DNA of 64,000 nt from Brevundimonas sp. (lineage in GTDB: Bacteria; Pseudomonadota; Alphaproteobacteria; Caulobacterales; Caulobacteraceae), in the NCBI RefSeq assembly GCF_029946145.1, contig NZ_JAQSDY010000005.1, positions 1 through 64,000 on the forward strand. Reading direction: 5' to 3'. Both the position numbers and the translations under genes were made by a program. Within the stretch, counting starts at the first letter, position 1; each line of letters begins with the position of its first letter. Below, piece by piece: positions 1 to 9,331 of the stretch. Under the pieces are notes generated by a model that was given only the letters and a program-made list of their open reading frames with translations, was not told the DNA's origin and searched no databases.

Positions 1-55
1 CAATCGTGCCGATGTTGCAGTGCGGCTTGTTACGTTCGAACTTTTCCTTGGCCAT
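1..55 (-). CDS. tuf: Elongation factor Tu, N-terminal fragment
   Basis: Only the first 18 codons are inside the window. Read on the minus strand from the ATG at 55 they give MAKEKFERNKPHCNIGTI, the standard N-terminus of EF-Tu just before the GHVDHGK G1 loop. EF-Tu is the GTPase that carries aminoacyl-tRNA to the ribosome. The gene follows tRNA-Tyr and tRNA-Gly on the same strand, an arrangement like the tRNA-tufB operons of other proteobacteria, so co-transcription with the tRNAs is likely. The rest of the gene lies beyond the left edge. Confidence 0.93.
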   Translation of the reverse strand, partial: MAKEKFERNKPHCNIGTI

Positions 56-110
56 GGCCAAAACTCCTGTGGCCCGGGAAGGGGCGATTGGGTCAGCTTG
101 AGAATTCTGG

Positions 111-181
111 AGCGGGTAGACGGAATCGAACCGACATATTCAGCTTGGAAGGCTGCTGTACTACCATTGTACTATACCCGC
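111..181 (-). tRNA. tRNA-Gly (anticodon TCC)
   Basis: The minus strand folds as a cloverleaf with acceptor arms GCGGGTA and TACCCGC, an anticodon loop with TCC between pairing CAGCC-type arms, and a TTCGATT T-loop. The discriminator is T and no CCA is encoded. It reads GGA codons. It lies between tRNA-Tyr and tuf on the same strand. Confidence 0.95.
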
Positions 182-257
182 ACGGAGACTGCGTCGGGCC
201 GTAAAGCCTTCCGCAGCCGACCCGATGTGGGGTCCGGACCTTCGTTTCGAAACCGCG

Positions 258-341
258 TGGTGGGGGAAGCAGGACTCGAACCTGCGAAGCTTACGCAGGG
301 GATTTACAGTCCCCCCCCTTTGCCACTCGGGACATTCCCCC
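258..341 (-). tRNA. tRNA-Tyr (anticodon GTA)
   Basis: A type II tRNA with a long variable arm. Acceptor arms GGGGGAA and TTCCCCC pair fully, the anticodon loop is CTGTAAA, and the T-loop is TTCGAGT. Discriminator A and the CCA end (TGG at 258-260 on the plus strand) are encoded. It is followed by tRNA-Gly and tuf, probably as one transcript. Confidence 0.95.
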
Positions 342-487
342 AGCGCGTTTTCGAACCGTCGGACCGATGCGCCGGCGACCTTTCGGCCGTCGAAACAACA
401 AAAGCTCTCGGTGTCCCGCGTCGCCTGGTTTAGGAGGGGCGCCAGACCCGAAAGCCCTCAGGGCTCCAAATCGGAGGGCGTCTTATA

Positions 488-1405
488 GTGTCGAGAAATC
501 CAGAACGCAACGACCGGAAATCGGGCAAAAAACCGGTTTTCGGCGACAAGTCCGCGGCTCGCCCGGGCGGGCCCGGAGCCGGCGCCAAGGGCCCGTCAGC
601 AGGTGGTCCTGACCGCGGCGGCTGGAACCCGAATCCCAAGCCGAAGACCTTCAATGATTCCGCGCCGCGCCCGTCACGGGCCAAGGCGGACGCCGACAAT
701 TTCGTCTGGGGCCGTCATCCGGTCCTCGCCGCCCTGGCCAATCCGGCCCGCAAGGGCATGGGCCGGCTGCTGGCGACCGCCGACCGCGCCGCCGAGCTTG
801 AGCGCGATCAGGCGGCCCACGGCCACAAGATCGAGATCATCGAGATCCAGGCCCTCGACCGCATGCTGCCGCCCGGCGCCGTCCACCAGGGCCTGGCCTT
901 CAAGGTCCAGCCGCTGGAAGGCGTGGCGCTGGAGGATATCGCGGGTGACGGCGGCGTCATCGTCATGCTGGATCAACTGACCGACCCCCAGAACGTCGGC
1001 GCCATCTTCCGCTCGGCCCTCGCCTTTGGCGCAAAGGGCATCGTGGTCCAGGACCGGCACTCCCCCGCCCTCGCCGGAGCCCTGGCCAAGGCGTCGGCCG
1101 GCGCCACCGAACGCCTGCCCTGCGCCCGCGTGACCAACCTCAGCCGCGCGCTCGAGAAGCTGGCCGATCTCGGCTGGCGCGCCGTCGGTCTGGACGGCTC
1201 GGCCGAACTGACCCTGGAACAGGCGCTGGACAGCCGTCCGACGGTGCTGGTCATGGGCTCGGAAGGCGACGGCCTCCGCCGTCTGGTGGCCGAGCATTGC
1301 GACGTGCTGGCGAAGATCCCCATGCCCGGCGGGTTCGAAAGCCTGAACGTCTCCAATGCGGCGGCCGTGGCGCTGTACGAAGCCAGTCGGAAGCAGTCCG
1401 GCTGA
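488..1405 (+). CDS. rlmB: 23S rRNA 2'-O-ribose methyltransferase, TrmH/SpoU family (RlmB-like)
   Basis: This 305-residue SPOUT methyltransferase should transfer a methyl group from SAM to a ribose 2'-OH in 23S rRNA (G2251 for E. coli RlmB). The N-terminal ~75 residues are basic, Pro/Gly-rich and probably disordered. A substrate-binding domain follows (FVWGRHPVLAAL). The C-terminal SpoU domain carries the three family motifs: LTDPQNVGAIFRSA, VMGSEGDGLRRLV and IPMPGGFESLNVSNAAAVAL. The start is a GTG at 488; the later in-frame ATGs would remove part of the substrate domain. The long basic tail is common in alphaproteobacterial members. The exact target nucleotide is inferred from the family. 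Confidence 0.9.
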   Translation: MSRNPERNDRKSGKKPVFGDKSAARPGGPGAGAKGPSAGGPDRGGWNPNPKPKTFNDSAPRPSRAKADADNFVWGRHPVLAALANPARKGMGRLLATADRAAELERDQAAHGHKIEIIEIQALDRMLPPGAVHQGLAFKVQPLEGVALEDIAGDGGVIVMLDQLTDPQNVGAIFRSALAFGAKGIVVQDRHSPALAGALAKASAGATERLPCARVTNLSRALEKLADLGWRAVGLDGSAELTLEQALDSRPTVLVMGSEGDGLRRLVAEHCDVLAKIPMPGGFESLNVSNAAAVALYEASRKQSG

Positions 1406-1447
1406 TCCGGCATTGATGCCCGACTGATCCTGTCCTAGAGCGCGCCC

Positions 1448-2293
1448 ATGGAATTTCTCTCGTCTCCCGAACTCGCCAGCCAGGCCTCCGCCCTCGGCCA
1501 GGTGCTGATGATCGACCTGGTGCTGGCGGGCGACAACGCCGTCGCCGTCGGCCTGGCGGCCGCCGCCCTCGCGCCCGAGCAGCGCAAGAAGGCGATCCTG
1601 ATCGGCCTCGCCGCCGCCGTCGTCCTGCGCATCGGCTTCGCCCTGATCACCGTGCAGCTTCTGGCCATTATCGGCCTGCTGCTGGCGGGCGGCATCCTGC
1701 TGCTGTGGGTCTGCTGGAAGATGTGGCGCGAACTGCAGGAGCAGCGCACCCACGATCAGGCCGAGGCCGAGGCCGAGCTTGAAACCGCCCTGTCCGCCCA
1801 CCACGGCGGCGGCCCGCCGCCCGAGGCCCTGGGCCTCAAGCGCAAATCCTTCGGCGCCGCGCTGCTGCAGATCATGATCGCCGACGTGACCATGTCGCTG
1901 GACAATGTGCTGGCCGTCGCGGGCGCCGCGCATGAACACCCGTGGATCATGGTCTTCGGCCTGATCCTGTCCATCGGCCTGATGGGCGTGGCCGCGACCT
2001 TCATCGCCAAGCTGCTGACGAAGCATCGCTGGATCGGCTACGTCGGCCTGGTCATCGTCCTCTATGTCGCCGTGCACATGGTCTGGGACGGCGCGCGGTC
2101 GGTGGTCGTGCGAACCGACCGGATGGACGCGTTCAACGCCGCCGCCCCGGCCTTCCTGGACATCAGTGAAGAAGAGAAGGCCAAATACCTGAAGGGTGTG
2201 AGCGGCGAGGAGAGTTCGGCCCCCGCGACGGGGTTGCCGGCCAGGCCGGCGGAGTCTCCACCCCCGGCCGCGGTGGCCCCGCCAGCGCCCTGA
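1448..2293 (+). CDS. TerC/YjbE family integral membrane protein
   Basis: The protein has 281 residues and about seven membrane segments. Two copies of the family's acidic membrane motif are visible: DLVLAGDNAV near residue 20 and DVTMSLDNVLAVAG near residue 145. These Asp-Asn motifs are thought to bind a metal; YjbE/Alx/MntP-like relatives have been linked to manganese export and TerC relatives to tellurite tolerance. The last ~55 residues form a cytosolic Pro/Ala-rich tail that the family does not usually have. The gene is 42 bp after rlmB and could share its transcript. No yybP-ykoY riboswitch fits in that short gap. The transported ion is not identified by the sequence. Confidence 0.85.
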   Translation: MEFLSSPELASQASALGQVLMIDLVLAGDNAVAVGLAAAALAPEQRKKAILIGLAAAVVLRIGFALITVQLLAIIGLLLAGGILLLWVCWKMWRELQEQRTHDQAEAEAELETALSAHHGGGPPPEALGLKRKSFGAALLQIMIADVTMSLDNVLAVAGAAHEHPWIMVFGLILSIGLMGVAATFIAKLLTKHRWIGYVGLVIVLYVAVHMVWDGARSVVVRTDRMDAFNAAAPAFLDISEEEKAKYLKGVSGEESSAPATGLPARPAESPPPAAVAPPAP

Positions 2294-2297
2294 TACG

Positions 2298-2331
2298 AAA
2301 AAGGGCCCCGGTGCAAACCGGGGCCCTTTTT
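2298..2331. terminator. Bidirectional rho-independent terminator
   Basis: A perfect hairpin has 14-base arms (AAAAAGGGCCCCGG and its complement) around a 6-base loop TGCAAA. A T-run follows the stem on both strands. It sits between the convergent yjbE-like gene and metG and can stop transcription from both sides. Confidence 0.9.
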
Positions 2332-2356
2332 CTGTCCGGCGCCACGACGCGCAGGC

Positions 2357-4057
2357 TCAGGCCCCGCCGAACCGCTCCGACCATTCCGCGACCTGCACGT
2401 CCTCGATCTTGGTGAACAGCACCCCGGCGGCGGCCACGGTCTGGCCGCGCGGCAGGACGTCCAGCAGCCGCTCGTCCGCCGTCGGCCAGCTCAGGTCCGT
2501 GGCCCCGACGGCGGCGCCGATCCTGACCGCCGAGTCCGGCATCACCGGTGCGGCCAGACGCGCGAACAGGGCCACGAGGTTCAGGCCTGTGCGCACCCCC
2601 ACCGCCGCCCGATCCACGTCGGTCTTGAAGGCGGTCCAGGGCGCGGCCTCCTGCAGATATTCATTGCCCAGCACCCAGACGGCGCGCAGGGCCACGGCGG
2701 CCTTGCGGAACTCCATGGCCTCGAACCAGGCCGTGGCCTCGGCGATGCCGGCGCGCAGGTCGGCCTCCAGCTTCGCCTCCAGAGGACCGGGCTGGCCCGC
2801 GTCGGGGACGACGCCGTCGAACTTGGACTCCGCGAATTTGACGATGCGGTTGACGAAATTGCCCAGCACGTCGGCCAGGTCCTTGTTGGTCGTCGACTGG
2901 AACTGCTCCCAGGTGAAGGCGGCGTCGGAATGCTCGGGTCCGTAGGCCGTCAGGTGCCAGCGCCAGTAGTCGGCCGGCAGCAGCTCCAGCGCCTGGTCCA
3001 TGAAGACGCCGCGCTTCTGGCTGGTCGAGAATTTGCCGCCGTACCAGTTCAGCCAGTTGAAGGCCTTCAGCGTATCGACCGTCTTCCACGGCTCGCCCGA
3101 ACCCAGAATGGTCGCCGGGAAGCTGACGGTGTGGAAGGCGACATTGTCCTTGCCCATGAACTGGACGTAGCGGACGTCGTCGGCGCCCTCGTCCGTCCGC
3201 CACCAGTTGCGCCAGGTTCCGCCGGTCGCATCGGCCCATTCCTCGGTCGCGCCGATGTATTCGATCGGGGCGTCGAACCAGACATAGAAGACCTTGCCCT
3301 CCATGCCGGGACGCGGCCCGCCGTCGGGACCGACCACCGGCACGCCCCATTTCAGGTCGCGGGTGATGCCCCGGTCGATCAGGCCTTCGTCGAGATGCTT
3401 CAGGGCGATCGAGCGCGCCAGGGTCTGCCAGTCCGTCTTCGACCCGATCCACGCCCGGATGCGGTCGGCCAGTTTGGTCTGCAGCAGATAGAGGTGCCGC
3501 GTGTCCCGGACCTCAAGGTTCCGTGAACCCGACACGGCTGAATACGGGTCTATCAGGTCGGTGGGGTCCAGCAGCCGGCCGCAGTTGTCGCACTGATCGC
3601 CGCGCGCGCCGACGTGGGCGCAGTGCGGGCAGGTCCCCTCGACATAGCGGTCGGGCAGGAAGCGGGCGTCGTCGACGGAATAGATCATCCGGTCGACACG
3701 CTCCTCGATCAGGCCGTTCTTCTCCAGGACCTCGGCGAAATGCTGGGTCAGGCGATGGTTCGGGGCGTTCGAGGAGCGGCCGAACCAGTCGTAGCTGAGG
3801 CCGAAGGCCTGACCCGCCGCCTTCTGGATCTCGTGCTGCTCGTCGCAATAGGTCCGGACGTCCTGCCCGGCGGCGGCGGCGGCCAGCTCGGCCGGGGTGC
3901 CGTGCTCGTCGGTGGCGCAGATGTAGAGCACCTCATGCCCCTGCGCCCGCTTGAACCGGGCGTAGACGTCCGCCGGCAGCATGGAGCCCGCCAGATTCCC
4001 CAGATGCTTGATGCCGTTGATGTACGGCAGCGCCGAGGTGATGAGGATGCGGGCCAT
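2357..4057 (-). CDS. metG: Methionyl-tRNA synthetase
   Basis: This class I aminoacyl-tRNA synthetase has 566 residues. It charges tRNA-Met with methionine in the cytosol. The HIGH-type motif is HLGN at residues 18-21 and the KMSKS-type motif is KFSTS at 342-346, as in many MetRS. A zinc knuckle with two CxxC pairs (CPHC and CDNC near residue 150) lies in the connective peptide. The C-terminal anticodon-binding domain is present, but there is no appended dimerisation (Trbp111) domain. The start is the ATG at 4057. It converges on the TerC-like gene across a strong terminator. Confidence 0.95.
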   Translation of the reverse strand: MARILITSALPYINGIKHLGNLAGSMLPADVYARFKRAQGHEVLYICATDEHGTPAELAAAAAGQDVRTYCDEQHEIQKAAGQAFGLSYDWFGRSSNAPNHRLTQHFAEVLEKNGLIEERVDRMIYSVDDARFLPDRYVEGTCPHCAHVGARGDQCDNCGRLLDPTDLIDPYSAVSGSRNLEVRDTRHLYLLQTKLADRIRAWIGSKTDWQTLARSIALKHLDEGLIDRGITRDLKWGVPVVGPDGGPRPGMEGKVFYVWFDAPIEYIGATEEWADATGGTWRNWWRTDEGADDVRYVQFMGKDNVAFHTVSFPATILGSGEPWKTVDTLKAFNWLNWYGGKFSTSQKRGVFMDQALELLPADYWRWHLTAYGPEHSDAAFTWEQFQSTTNKDLADVLGNFVNRIVKFAESKFDGVVPDAGQPGPLEAKLEADLRAGIAEATAWFEAMEFRKAAVALRAVWVLGNEYLQEAAPWTAFKTDVDRAAVGVRTGLNLVALFARLAAPVMPDSAVRIGAAVGATDLSWPTADERLLDVLPRGQTVAAAGVLFTKIEDVQVAEWSERFGGA

Positions 4058-4114
4058 GGGAATCCGGTCGTAAAATGAGCGCTGGATATAGAGGGGCGAA
4101 GCGGGCGCGTCACC

Positions 4115-4143
4115 TTCTCCCTCCCTTTCATGGGGAGGGAGAA
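4115..4143. repeat. Short inverted repeat, CTCCCTCC type
   Basis: The arms TTCTCCCTCCC and GGGAGGGAGAA are exact complements around a 7-base loop. The hairpin lies 3 bp beyond the MATE stop codon, between that gene and metG. The same arm sequence recurs at 35605-35720 and at 52955-53195, so it belongs to a dispersed family. It lacks a T-run, so a terminator role is uncertain. Confidence 0.75.
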
Positions 4144-4145
4144 CG

Positions 4146-5486
4146 CTAGCTTGGCAGCCTCTTCGCCACTCGCACGAACCGTCCCGTCAGCAGCGCCGAC
4201 GACACCAGACTGGCGATGATCACCGCCCAGACCAGGCCGTTCACGCCGATCTCGTGCGCGAACCACCAGCCCAGCGGCATCATGATCAGGCTGTAGGCGG
4301 CGAAATGCATGATCGTCGGCCACCACACGTCGCCCGCCGCGCGGTTGGCCGAGGCCGAGACCACCTGGATGCCGTCGGCGACGAAGAACAGGGTCGTCAG
4401 CACCAGGGCGGGGATCACCACCGCCAGCAGTTCAGGGTCCCGGTTATAGGCGCTGGCGATCAGGGGCGCGCCCGGCCACACGACCAGCGCCACGATCAGC
4501 GTCAGGGCGACCACCACGCCGATTCCGACCAGGCCGGCGCGCAGCACGCCGCGCCCGTCCCGCGCTCCGTAGGCCCGACCCACCAGCACCGCCGTCGCCG
4601 ACGACAGGCCCATCGGGACCATGAAGACGATGGCCGAGACGTTCAGCACGATGGCCCAGGCCGAGGTCTCGATCGCCCCCAGCTGGCCGGCGATGAAGGT
4701 CATGGCGGCGAAGGCGCCGACCTCGATGAAGTACGAACTGCCGGCGCCGTAGCCGACCTTGCGCTGCTCCCGCTCGTCGGACCGGTTGCGCGCCGGACGG
4801 CGGAACACGCCCAGCGCCCGCGCCTCGGGCAGGCGGACGATGTAGACGATCAGGAAGACCGCCAGCGACGTCCGCGCGACGAAGGTGGCCCAGGCCGAGG
4901 CCGCGGCGCCGTCGATCCCGAGGCCGAGGATGTCAGGCACCAGCAGCAAATTCAGCGCCAGATTGACGCCATTGGCGATCCACATGGCCCACATGCCGGC
5001 CCGCGGCCGATGCAGGGCCTCGAGGAAGAATTGCGCCGCCACGCTGACCAGATAGCCGGGCATCGACAGGGCGAAGACCACCAGCACCGGCGAGGCCCCC
5101 TCGCCCAGCCCCGGAGCCAGACCCATGTGCTTCAGCGCCCACGGCCCGACCAGGATCAGACCGATCATCGAGATCACGCCCAGCTGGAGCGAATAGGTCA
5201 CGCCCCGGCGCAGCACCCCGCCGACCTCGCCGCGCCGCCCCTGGCCGATCAGGCGGGCGGTCATGACCTGCACCCCCATCATCAGGCCGACGGCGGTGGT
5301 GACGATGATGGCCGTGGGGGCGAGGGCCAGCGAACTGAAGGCCAGCTCCAGCCCCGAGTAGTTGCCCACCACGATCACGTCGGTCAGGCCCATGGTCATG
5401 ATGCCGATTCGCGCCAGCACCACCGGCCATGCCAGGTGCAGCAGCTCGCGCAGGGTCGTCCGGGTCTGGGTGTTGAAGCCGATCAT
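4146..5486 (-). CDS. MATE family efflux transporter
   Basis: The protein has 446 residues and twelve predicted membrane segments in two similar halves, the layout of MATE (NorM-type) antiporters, which expel cationic drugs or metabolites in exchange for H+ or Na+. Family features include the N-terminal [11 protein letters not shown] helix, the conserved [10 protein letters not shown]-like segment (here [14 protein letters not shown]) and a second-half segment with [18 protein letters not shown]. The substrate cannot be read from the sequence. The start is the ATG at 5486. Both neighbours are unrelated, so it is probably transcribed alone. Confidence 0.9.
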   Translation of the reverse strand: MIGFNTQTRTTLRELLHLAWPVVLARIGIMTMGLTDVIVVGNYSGLELAFSSLALAPTAIIVTTAVGLMMGVQVMTARLIGQGRRGEVGGVLRRGVTYSLQLGVISMIGLILVGPWALKHMGLAPGLGEGASPVLVVFALSMPGYLVSVAAQFFLEALHRPRAGMWAMWIANGVNLALNLLLVPDILGLGIDGAAASAWATFVARTSLAVFLIVYIVRLPEARALGVFRRPARNRSDEREQRKVGYGAGSSYFIEVGAFAAMTFIAGQLGAIETSAWAIVLNVSAIVFMVPMGLSSATAVLVGRAYGARDGRGVLRAGLVGIGVVVALTLIVALVVWPGAPLIASAYNRDPELLAVVIPALVLTTLFFVADGIQVVSASANRAAGDVWWPTIMHFAAYSLIMMPLGWWFAHEIGVNGLVWAVIIASLVSSALLTGRFVRVAKRLPS

Positions 5487-5648
5487 GGGACGGCGGACAG
5501 GCCACGGCCGCGCAGCAAGGTCAACCAGGGAAAGCCGGGGGATCCATAAGCTGGACCACGACGGACATCCGCGCCACGGTCATTCCGGGCGTTGTTGACG
5601 TGAGGGCCCGCACCGGAGACGTTGGTCCTCTCGCTTCGGGAGATATCC

Positions 5649-6344
5649 ATGCTGGACCTGCTGTTCGCCGCCGCCCTGATCACCGCCCCGGCTCAGCAGG
5701 ACGAGCCTCCGTGCGAAGCCTATGACTCCGACCAGCTGAGCATCGGCGTAGCCATCGCGCCCGGCCGCCCCGGGGGGGAGATTCCGATCCACGCCAACGA
5801 CGGCCTGCACGGCATGATCGCCGTGCCCCTGAAATGCTTCAGCGGGTGGACGTCCTCCAGCCCCGCCGTGACGATCGCGCCCGAGCGCCAGCGGGTCGTC
5901 ATCGGGCGCGGCGCGACGCCCGGCGAGGATGTGGAGATCACGGGGACGCTGGGCTCGCGGACCGTGCGGACCCGATTCCGCATCGCGCCCGCCGAGGGGC
6001 CCGTTCTGACGGGCTTCTGGTCCCAAGCCTCGGTCGATTGCGGTGGGCCGGTTCCGCGCGATCCGCTGCGCGAACTGCGGTTCAACAGCGACGGGCGCTT
6101 CGCCGTCACCTTTGTGCCGTTCGAGGTGCGCCAGGATTACTGGGGATCGGTCGAGTTCGATCCGGCCGCGGGGCGCATCGGCTTCGTCGTCGAACGCGGC
6201 AACACCGTGCCGGCCGGCCTGATGCTGAAGGGTCGTGCTCGGGTCGAGGAGGATGGCCGGCTGGCGCTGGACGGCGTCTATTTCGGCGGGCTGGAGTCCG
6301 CGCCGCCCGCCGAAGGCTGCCGCTACGTGTTCCAGAAGCGCTAG
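5649..6344 (+). CDS. Exported protein of unknown function, possible META/HslJ-like C-terminal domain
   Basis: From the ATG at 5649 (preceded by GGGAG) the product has 231 residues and begins with a signal peptide, [16 protein letters not shown], cut near residue 16. There are four cysteines (in PPCEAY, LKCFSG, VDCGGP and EGCRYV), which suits two periplasmic disulfides. The second half starts with [11 protein letters not shown] and continues with a beta-rich pattern of short strands, somewhat like META-domain lipoproteins. That similarity is by eye and weak. An in-frame start at 5622 would bury the signal peptide. It lies just upstream of mccB but shows no functional link with it. Confidence 0.75.
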   Translation: MLDLLFAAALITAPAQQDEPPCEAYDSDQLSIGVAIAPGRPGGEIPIHANDGLHGMIAVPLKCFSGWTSSSPAVTIAPERQRVVIGRGATPGEDVEITGTLGSRTVRTRFRIAPAEGPVLTGFWSQASVDCGGPVPRDPLRELRFNSDGRFAVTFVPFEVRQDYWGSVEFDPAAGRIGFVVERGNTVPAGLMLKGRARVEEDGRLALDGVYFGGLESAPPAEGCRYVFQKR

Positions 6345-6382
6345 GGCTTTTCCCGGCGCGGCAAGCCCCCTACACCAGCGGC

Positions 6383-7990
6383 ATGCCCAAGCTGACTTCC
6401 GCGATCGATCCGCACAGCCCCGCCTTCAAGGTCCTGGACGCCCACAACCGGGCGCTTCGCGACGAACTCCATGCGAAAGTCGCGAAGGCGGCCCGCGGCG
6501 GAACGGACGCCAGCCGCGACCGCCACGTCTCGCGCGGCAAGCTGCTGCCCCGGGACCGCGTCGACCGTCTGCTGGACCCGGGCTCGCCCTTCCTCGAGAT
6601 CGGCCAGCTGGCCGCCAACGGCATGTATGGCGACGCCAGGGATCCCGACGGAGCGCCCGGCGCGGGGATGATCTGCGGCGTCGGCCGGGTGTCCGGCCGC
6701 GAGGTCATGATCGTCGCCAACGACCCGACGGTGAAGGGCGGCGCCTACTTCCCCCTGACCGTGAAGAAGCACCTGAGGGCGCAGGAGATCGCCGAGCAGA
6801 ACAACCTGCCCTGCGTCTATCTGGTCGATTCCGGCGGGGCCAACCTGCCGCACCAGGCCGAGGTCTTCCCCGACCGCGACCATTTCGGCCGCATCTTCTT
6901 CAACCAGGCCCGGATGTCGGCGAAATCGATCCCCCAGATCGCCTGCGTCATGGGCTCCTGCACGGCAGGCGGCGCCTATGTCCCTGCCATGTCGGACGAG
7001 ACGGTGATCGTGCGCGAACAGGGCACCATCTTCCTCGCCGGCCCGCCGCTGGTGAAGGCCGCCACCGGCGAGGTCATCTCGGCCGAGGAACTGGGCGGGG
7101 CCGAGACCCACGGCCGCCGCTCGGGCGTGGTCGACTATGTCGCCGAGAACGACGAGCACGCGCTGGAGATGGTCCGCACCATCGTCGACAGCCTGAACAC
7201 GGTGAAGACCGTCGCCATGGACGTGCGCGAACCCCGCGCCCCCGCCTATGACGCCGAGGAACTGTACGGCCTGATCCCCGACGACGTCCGCGCCCCCTAT
7301 GACGTGCGCGAGGTCATCGCCCGGCTGGTCGACGGCTCGGAGTTCGACGAGTTCAAGGCCCTGTACGGGACCACGCTGGTCTGCGGCTTCGCCCGCATCT
7401 GGGGCTATCCGGTCGCCATCCTCGCCAACAACGGCGTGCTGTTCTCGGAAAGCGCGCTCAAGGGGGCCCACTTCATCGAACTGGCCTGCAAGCGGAAGAT
7501 ACCGCTGGTCTTCCTGCAGAATATCTCGGGCTTCATGGTCGGCGGCAAATACGAGGCCGAGGGCATAGCGAAGAACGGGGCCAAGCTGGTCACCGCCGTC
7601 GCGTCGGCCGAGGTTCCGAAATTCACCGTCCTGATCGGCGGCAGCTTCGGGGCCGGCAACTACGGCATGTGCGGCCGCGCCTTCGGGCCGCGCTTCCTGT
7701 TCACCTGGCCCAACAGCCGGATCAGCGTCATGGGCGGCGAACAGGCCGCCGCGGTGCTGGCCACCGTCCACCGCGACGCCGACAGCTGGACCCCGGAACA
7801 GGCGGAAGCCTTCAAGGCCCCGGTGCGACAGAAATACGAGGACGAGGGCAATCCGTACCACGCCACCGCCCGTCTGTGGGACGACGGGATCATCGATCCG
7901 GTCCAGACCCGCGACGTGCTGGGCCTGGCCATTTCGGCCAGCCTGAACGCCCCGATCCCGGAGACGACCTTCGGCGTGTTCAGAATGTAG
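6383..7990 (+). CDS. mccB: Methylcrotonyl-CoA carboxylase, carboxyltransferase (beta) subunit
   Basis: The 535-residue protein is the biotin-independent carboxyltransferase of methylcrotonyl-CoA carboxylase (also liuB). It moves CO2 from biotin on MccA to 3-methylcrotonyl-CoA in leucine degradation. Family blocks seen are [21 protein letters not shown] near residue 50 (partly), [29 protein letters not shown] and, in the C-terminal half, [15 protein letters not shown] and [15 protein letters not shown]. These fit MCC better than propionyl-CoA carboxylase beta. The start is the ATG at 6383. The long upstream reading frame runs through the previous gene in another phase and is not coding. liuC and mccA follow downstream. 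Confidence 0.93.
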   Translation: MPKLTSAIDPHSPAFKVLDAHNRALRDELHAKVAKAARGGTDASRDRHVSRGKLLPRDRVDRLLDPGSPFLEIGQLAANGMYGDARDPDGAPGAGMICGVGRVSGREVMIVANDPTVKGGAYFPLTVKKHLRAQEIAEQNNLPCVYLVDSGGANLPHQAEVFPDRDHFGRIFFNQARMSAKSIPQIACVMGSCTAGGAYVPAMSDETVIVREQGTIFLAGPPLVKAATGEVISAEELGGAETHGRRSGVVDYVAENDEHALEMVRTIVDSLNTVKTVAMDVREPRAPAYDAEELYGLIPDDVRAPYDVREVIARLVDGSEFDEFKALYGTTLVCGFARIWGYPVAILANNGVLFSESALKGAHFIELACKRKIPLVFLQNISGFMVGGKYEAEGIAKNGAKLVTAVASAEVPKFTVLIGGSFGAGNYGMCGRAFGPRFLFTWPNSRISVMGGEQAAAVLATVHRDADSWTPEQAEAFKAPVRQKYEDEGNPYHATARLWDDGIIDPVQTRDVLGLAISASLNAPIPETTFGVFRM

Positions 7991-8297
7991 GACGACGCCG
8001 AACCGGCTCGTCCAGCGCCCACCGATGCGAGTCCGGGCCGAAGGGCAGGTCGAACAGATGGGGCGCCCCGCTGTCCGGATCGGGATGGGCGTGCAGTTCG
8101 AAGGCCGACAGCAGGGCGCGGCGGGTGCGGTCGGCGGCGAGGCCGTTCAGCCCCTTGCGCTGCAGGATCCGGCCGATGACCACGTCGCGGTGGGCGGCCC
8201 CGCCCTGATCCACCAGCTGTTGCCGGATTTCGGCCGCCAGTTTCGCCTTGACGGGCGTCAGTCGCGCCGGTCTGCGGTTTCGCGGTGCTGGCGCCAT
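7980..8297 (-). CDS. Hypothetical protein
   Basis: I do not recognise this 105-residue protein. It starts at the ATG at 8297, preceded on the minus strand by GGGGACGAG. It is basic at the N-terminus ([12 protein letters not shown]), has a helical middle ([18 protein letters not shown]) and ends with a His/Asp/Pro-rich segment. The composition looks like a real protein, and nothing else explains the 430-bp gap between mccB and liuC. Its last 11 bp overlap the mccB stop tail to tail. No membrane or signal segment is seen. Confidence 0.6.
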   Translation of the reverse strand: MAPAPRNRRPARLTPVKAKLAAEIRQQLVDQGGAAHRDVVIGRILQRKGLNGLAADRTRRALLSAFELHAHPDPDSGAPHLFDLPFGPDSHRWALDEPVRRRPTF

Positions 8298-8426
8298 CTC
8301 GTCCCCGCTGTTCGCGTTTGTCTTTTCGCCAATCAAGTCCCGTGCGATGGGGCTGTCAAGGAACGCGGCTCCGCTGCCAATCGGCGAGCGATGCGTTACA
8401 GTCGAATATCCCCAAGGACGCGACCC

Positions 8427-9326
8427 ATGACCGACAAGCCCACCGAAGCCGACCTCAACGCCCTCGACGTCACCCCCGGCGAGGCGGCCGAGATCAACGC
8501 CATAGCCCACCCGCTGCTGGCCGACCCGGCGCCGGACGCCAATGACGATCTGGTGCAGATCGATTCCACCGCCGACGGCATCGTCTTCGTCACCATCAAC
8601 CGGCCGGACAAGCGCAACGCCTTCGACGCCCCGACGGTCGCCGCCCTGTACGAAGCGTTCGAGACCCTGCACGGGGCTGACAATGTACGTCTGGTCTTCG
8701 TCCGCGGCGCGGGCGGGACGTTCAGCGCGGGCGCCGACCTGGTCTGGATGCAGGATGCGGCCGACTGGTCCGAAGGCGACAACCGCGACGACGCCATGGG
8801 TCTGGCGAAGATGCTGAAGGCCCTGCACGACGTCCCGGCCCTGACCTGCGCCATCGTCGAGGGCGCGGCCATGGGCGGCGGCGCGGGCATCGTCGCCGCC
8901 TGCGACATGGCCGTGGCCGTCGAGGGCAGCCGCTTCGCCTTCTCCGAGGTCAAGCTGGGCCTGATACCGGCGACCATCGCCCCCTATGTCGTCGAGGCCG
9001 TCGGCGCCCGACGCGCCCGCCAGCTGTTCCTCTCGGCCAACATCTTCGACGCCGACTATGCGGCCCACGCCGGCCTGATCGACATGGTCCTGCCCGAGGG
9101 CTCGGTCGACGAGTTCATCTCCATGCTGACCGACAGCATCAGCGCCAACGCCCCCGGCGCCATGGGCGAGGCCAAGCGGCTGGTCAACGACATCGCCGGC
9201 CAGAAGATCGACCACGGCCTGATGGAAGAGACCGCCAAACGCATCGCCCGCGCCCGCGTGTCCGCGGAGGGGCAGGAGGGCGTCCGCGCCTTCCTCGAAA
9301 AACGCAAACCCAACTGGGCCCAATAA
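8427..9326 (+). CDS. liuC: Enoyl-CoA hydratase family protein, probable methylglutaconyl-CoA hydratase
   Basis: A 299-residue crotonase-fold enzyme. By context it hydrates 3-methylglutaconyl-CoA to HMG-CoA, the step after methylcrotonyl-CoA carboxylase. The oxyanion-hole segments are GGTFSAGADLVWM and EGAAMGGGAGIVAACD; the SEVKLGLIPATIAPYVVEAVG stretch is typical of the AUH/LiuC branch. The first ~45 residues are an extra acidic N-terminal region ahead of the usual start of the fold. The start is the ATG at 8427; the long frame upstream is a shadow. It lies between the two MCC subunits, and a DUF3667 gene begins 6 bp after its stop. Confidence 0.88.
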   Translation: MTDKPTEADLNALDVTPGEAAEINAIAHPLLADPAPDANDDLVQIDSTADGIVFVTINRPDKRNAFDAPTVAALYEAFETLHGADNVRLVFVRGAGGTFSAGADLVWMQDAADWSEGDNRDDAMGLAKMLKALHDVPALTCAIVEGAAMGGGAGIVAACDMAVAVEGSRFAFSEVKLGLIPATIAPYVVEAVGARRARQLFLSANIFDADYAAHAGLIDMVLPEGSVDEFISMLTDSISANAPGAMGEAKRLVNDIAGQKIDHGLMEETAKRIARARVSAEGQEGVRAFLEKRKPNWAQ

Positions 9327-9331
9327 GACCA

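Noticed and set aside
1406-1447. yybP-ykoY manganese riboswitch before the TerC/YjbE gene
   Set aside because: The gap is 42 bp and lacks the conserved motif.
674-2077. A 467-codon open frame on the minus strand across rlmB and the TerC-like gene
   Set aside because: It is rich in His, Gly, Asp and Arg, covers two recognised genes in another frame and is typical of antisense frames in high-GC DNA.
5834-6382. Extension of mccB to a start at 5834
   Set aside because: It would read through the 5649-6344 gene in another frame and gives an Arg-rich nonsense N-terminus; MCC beta starts match 6383.
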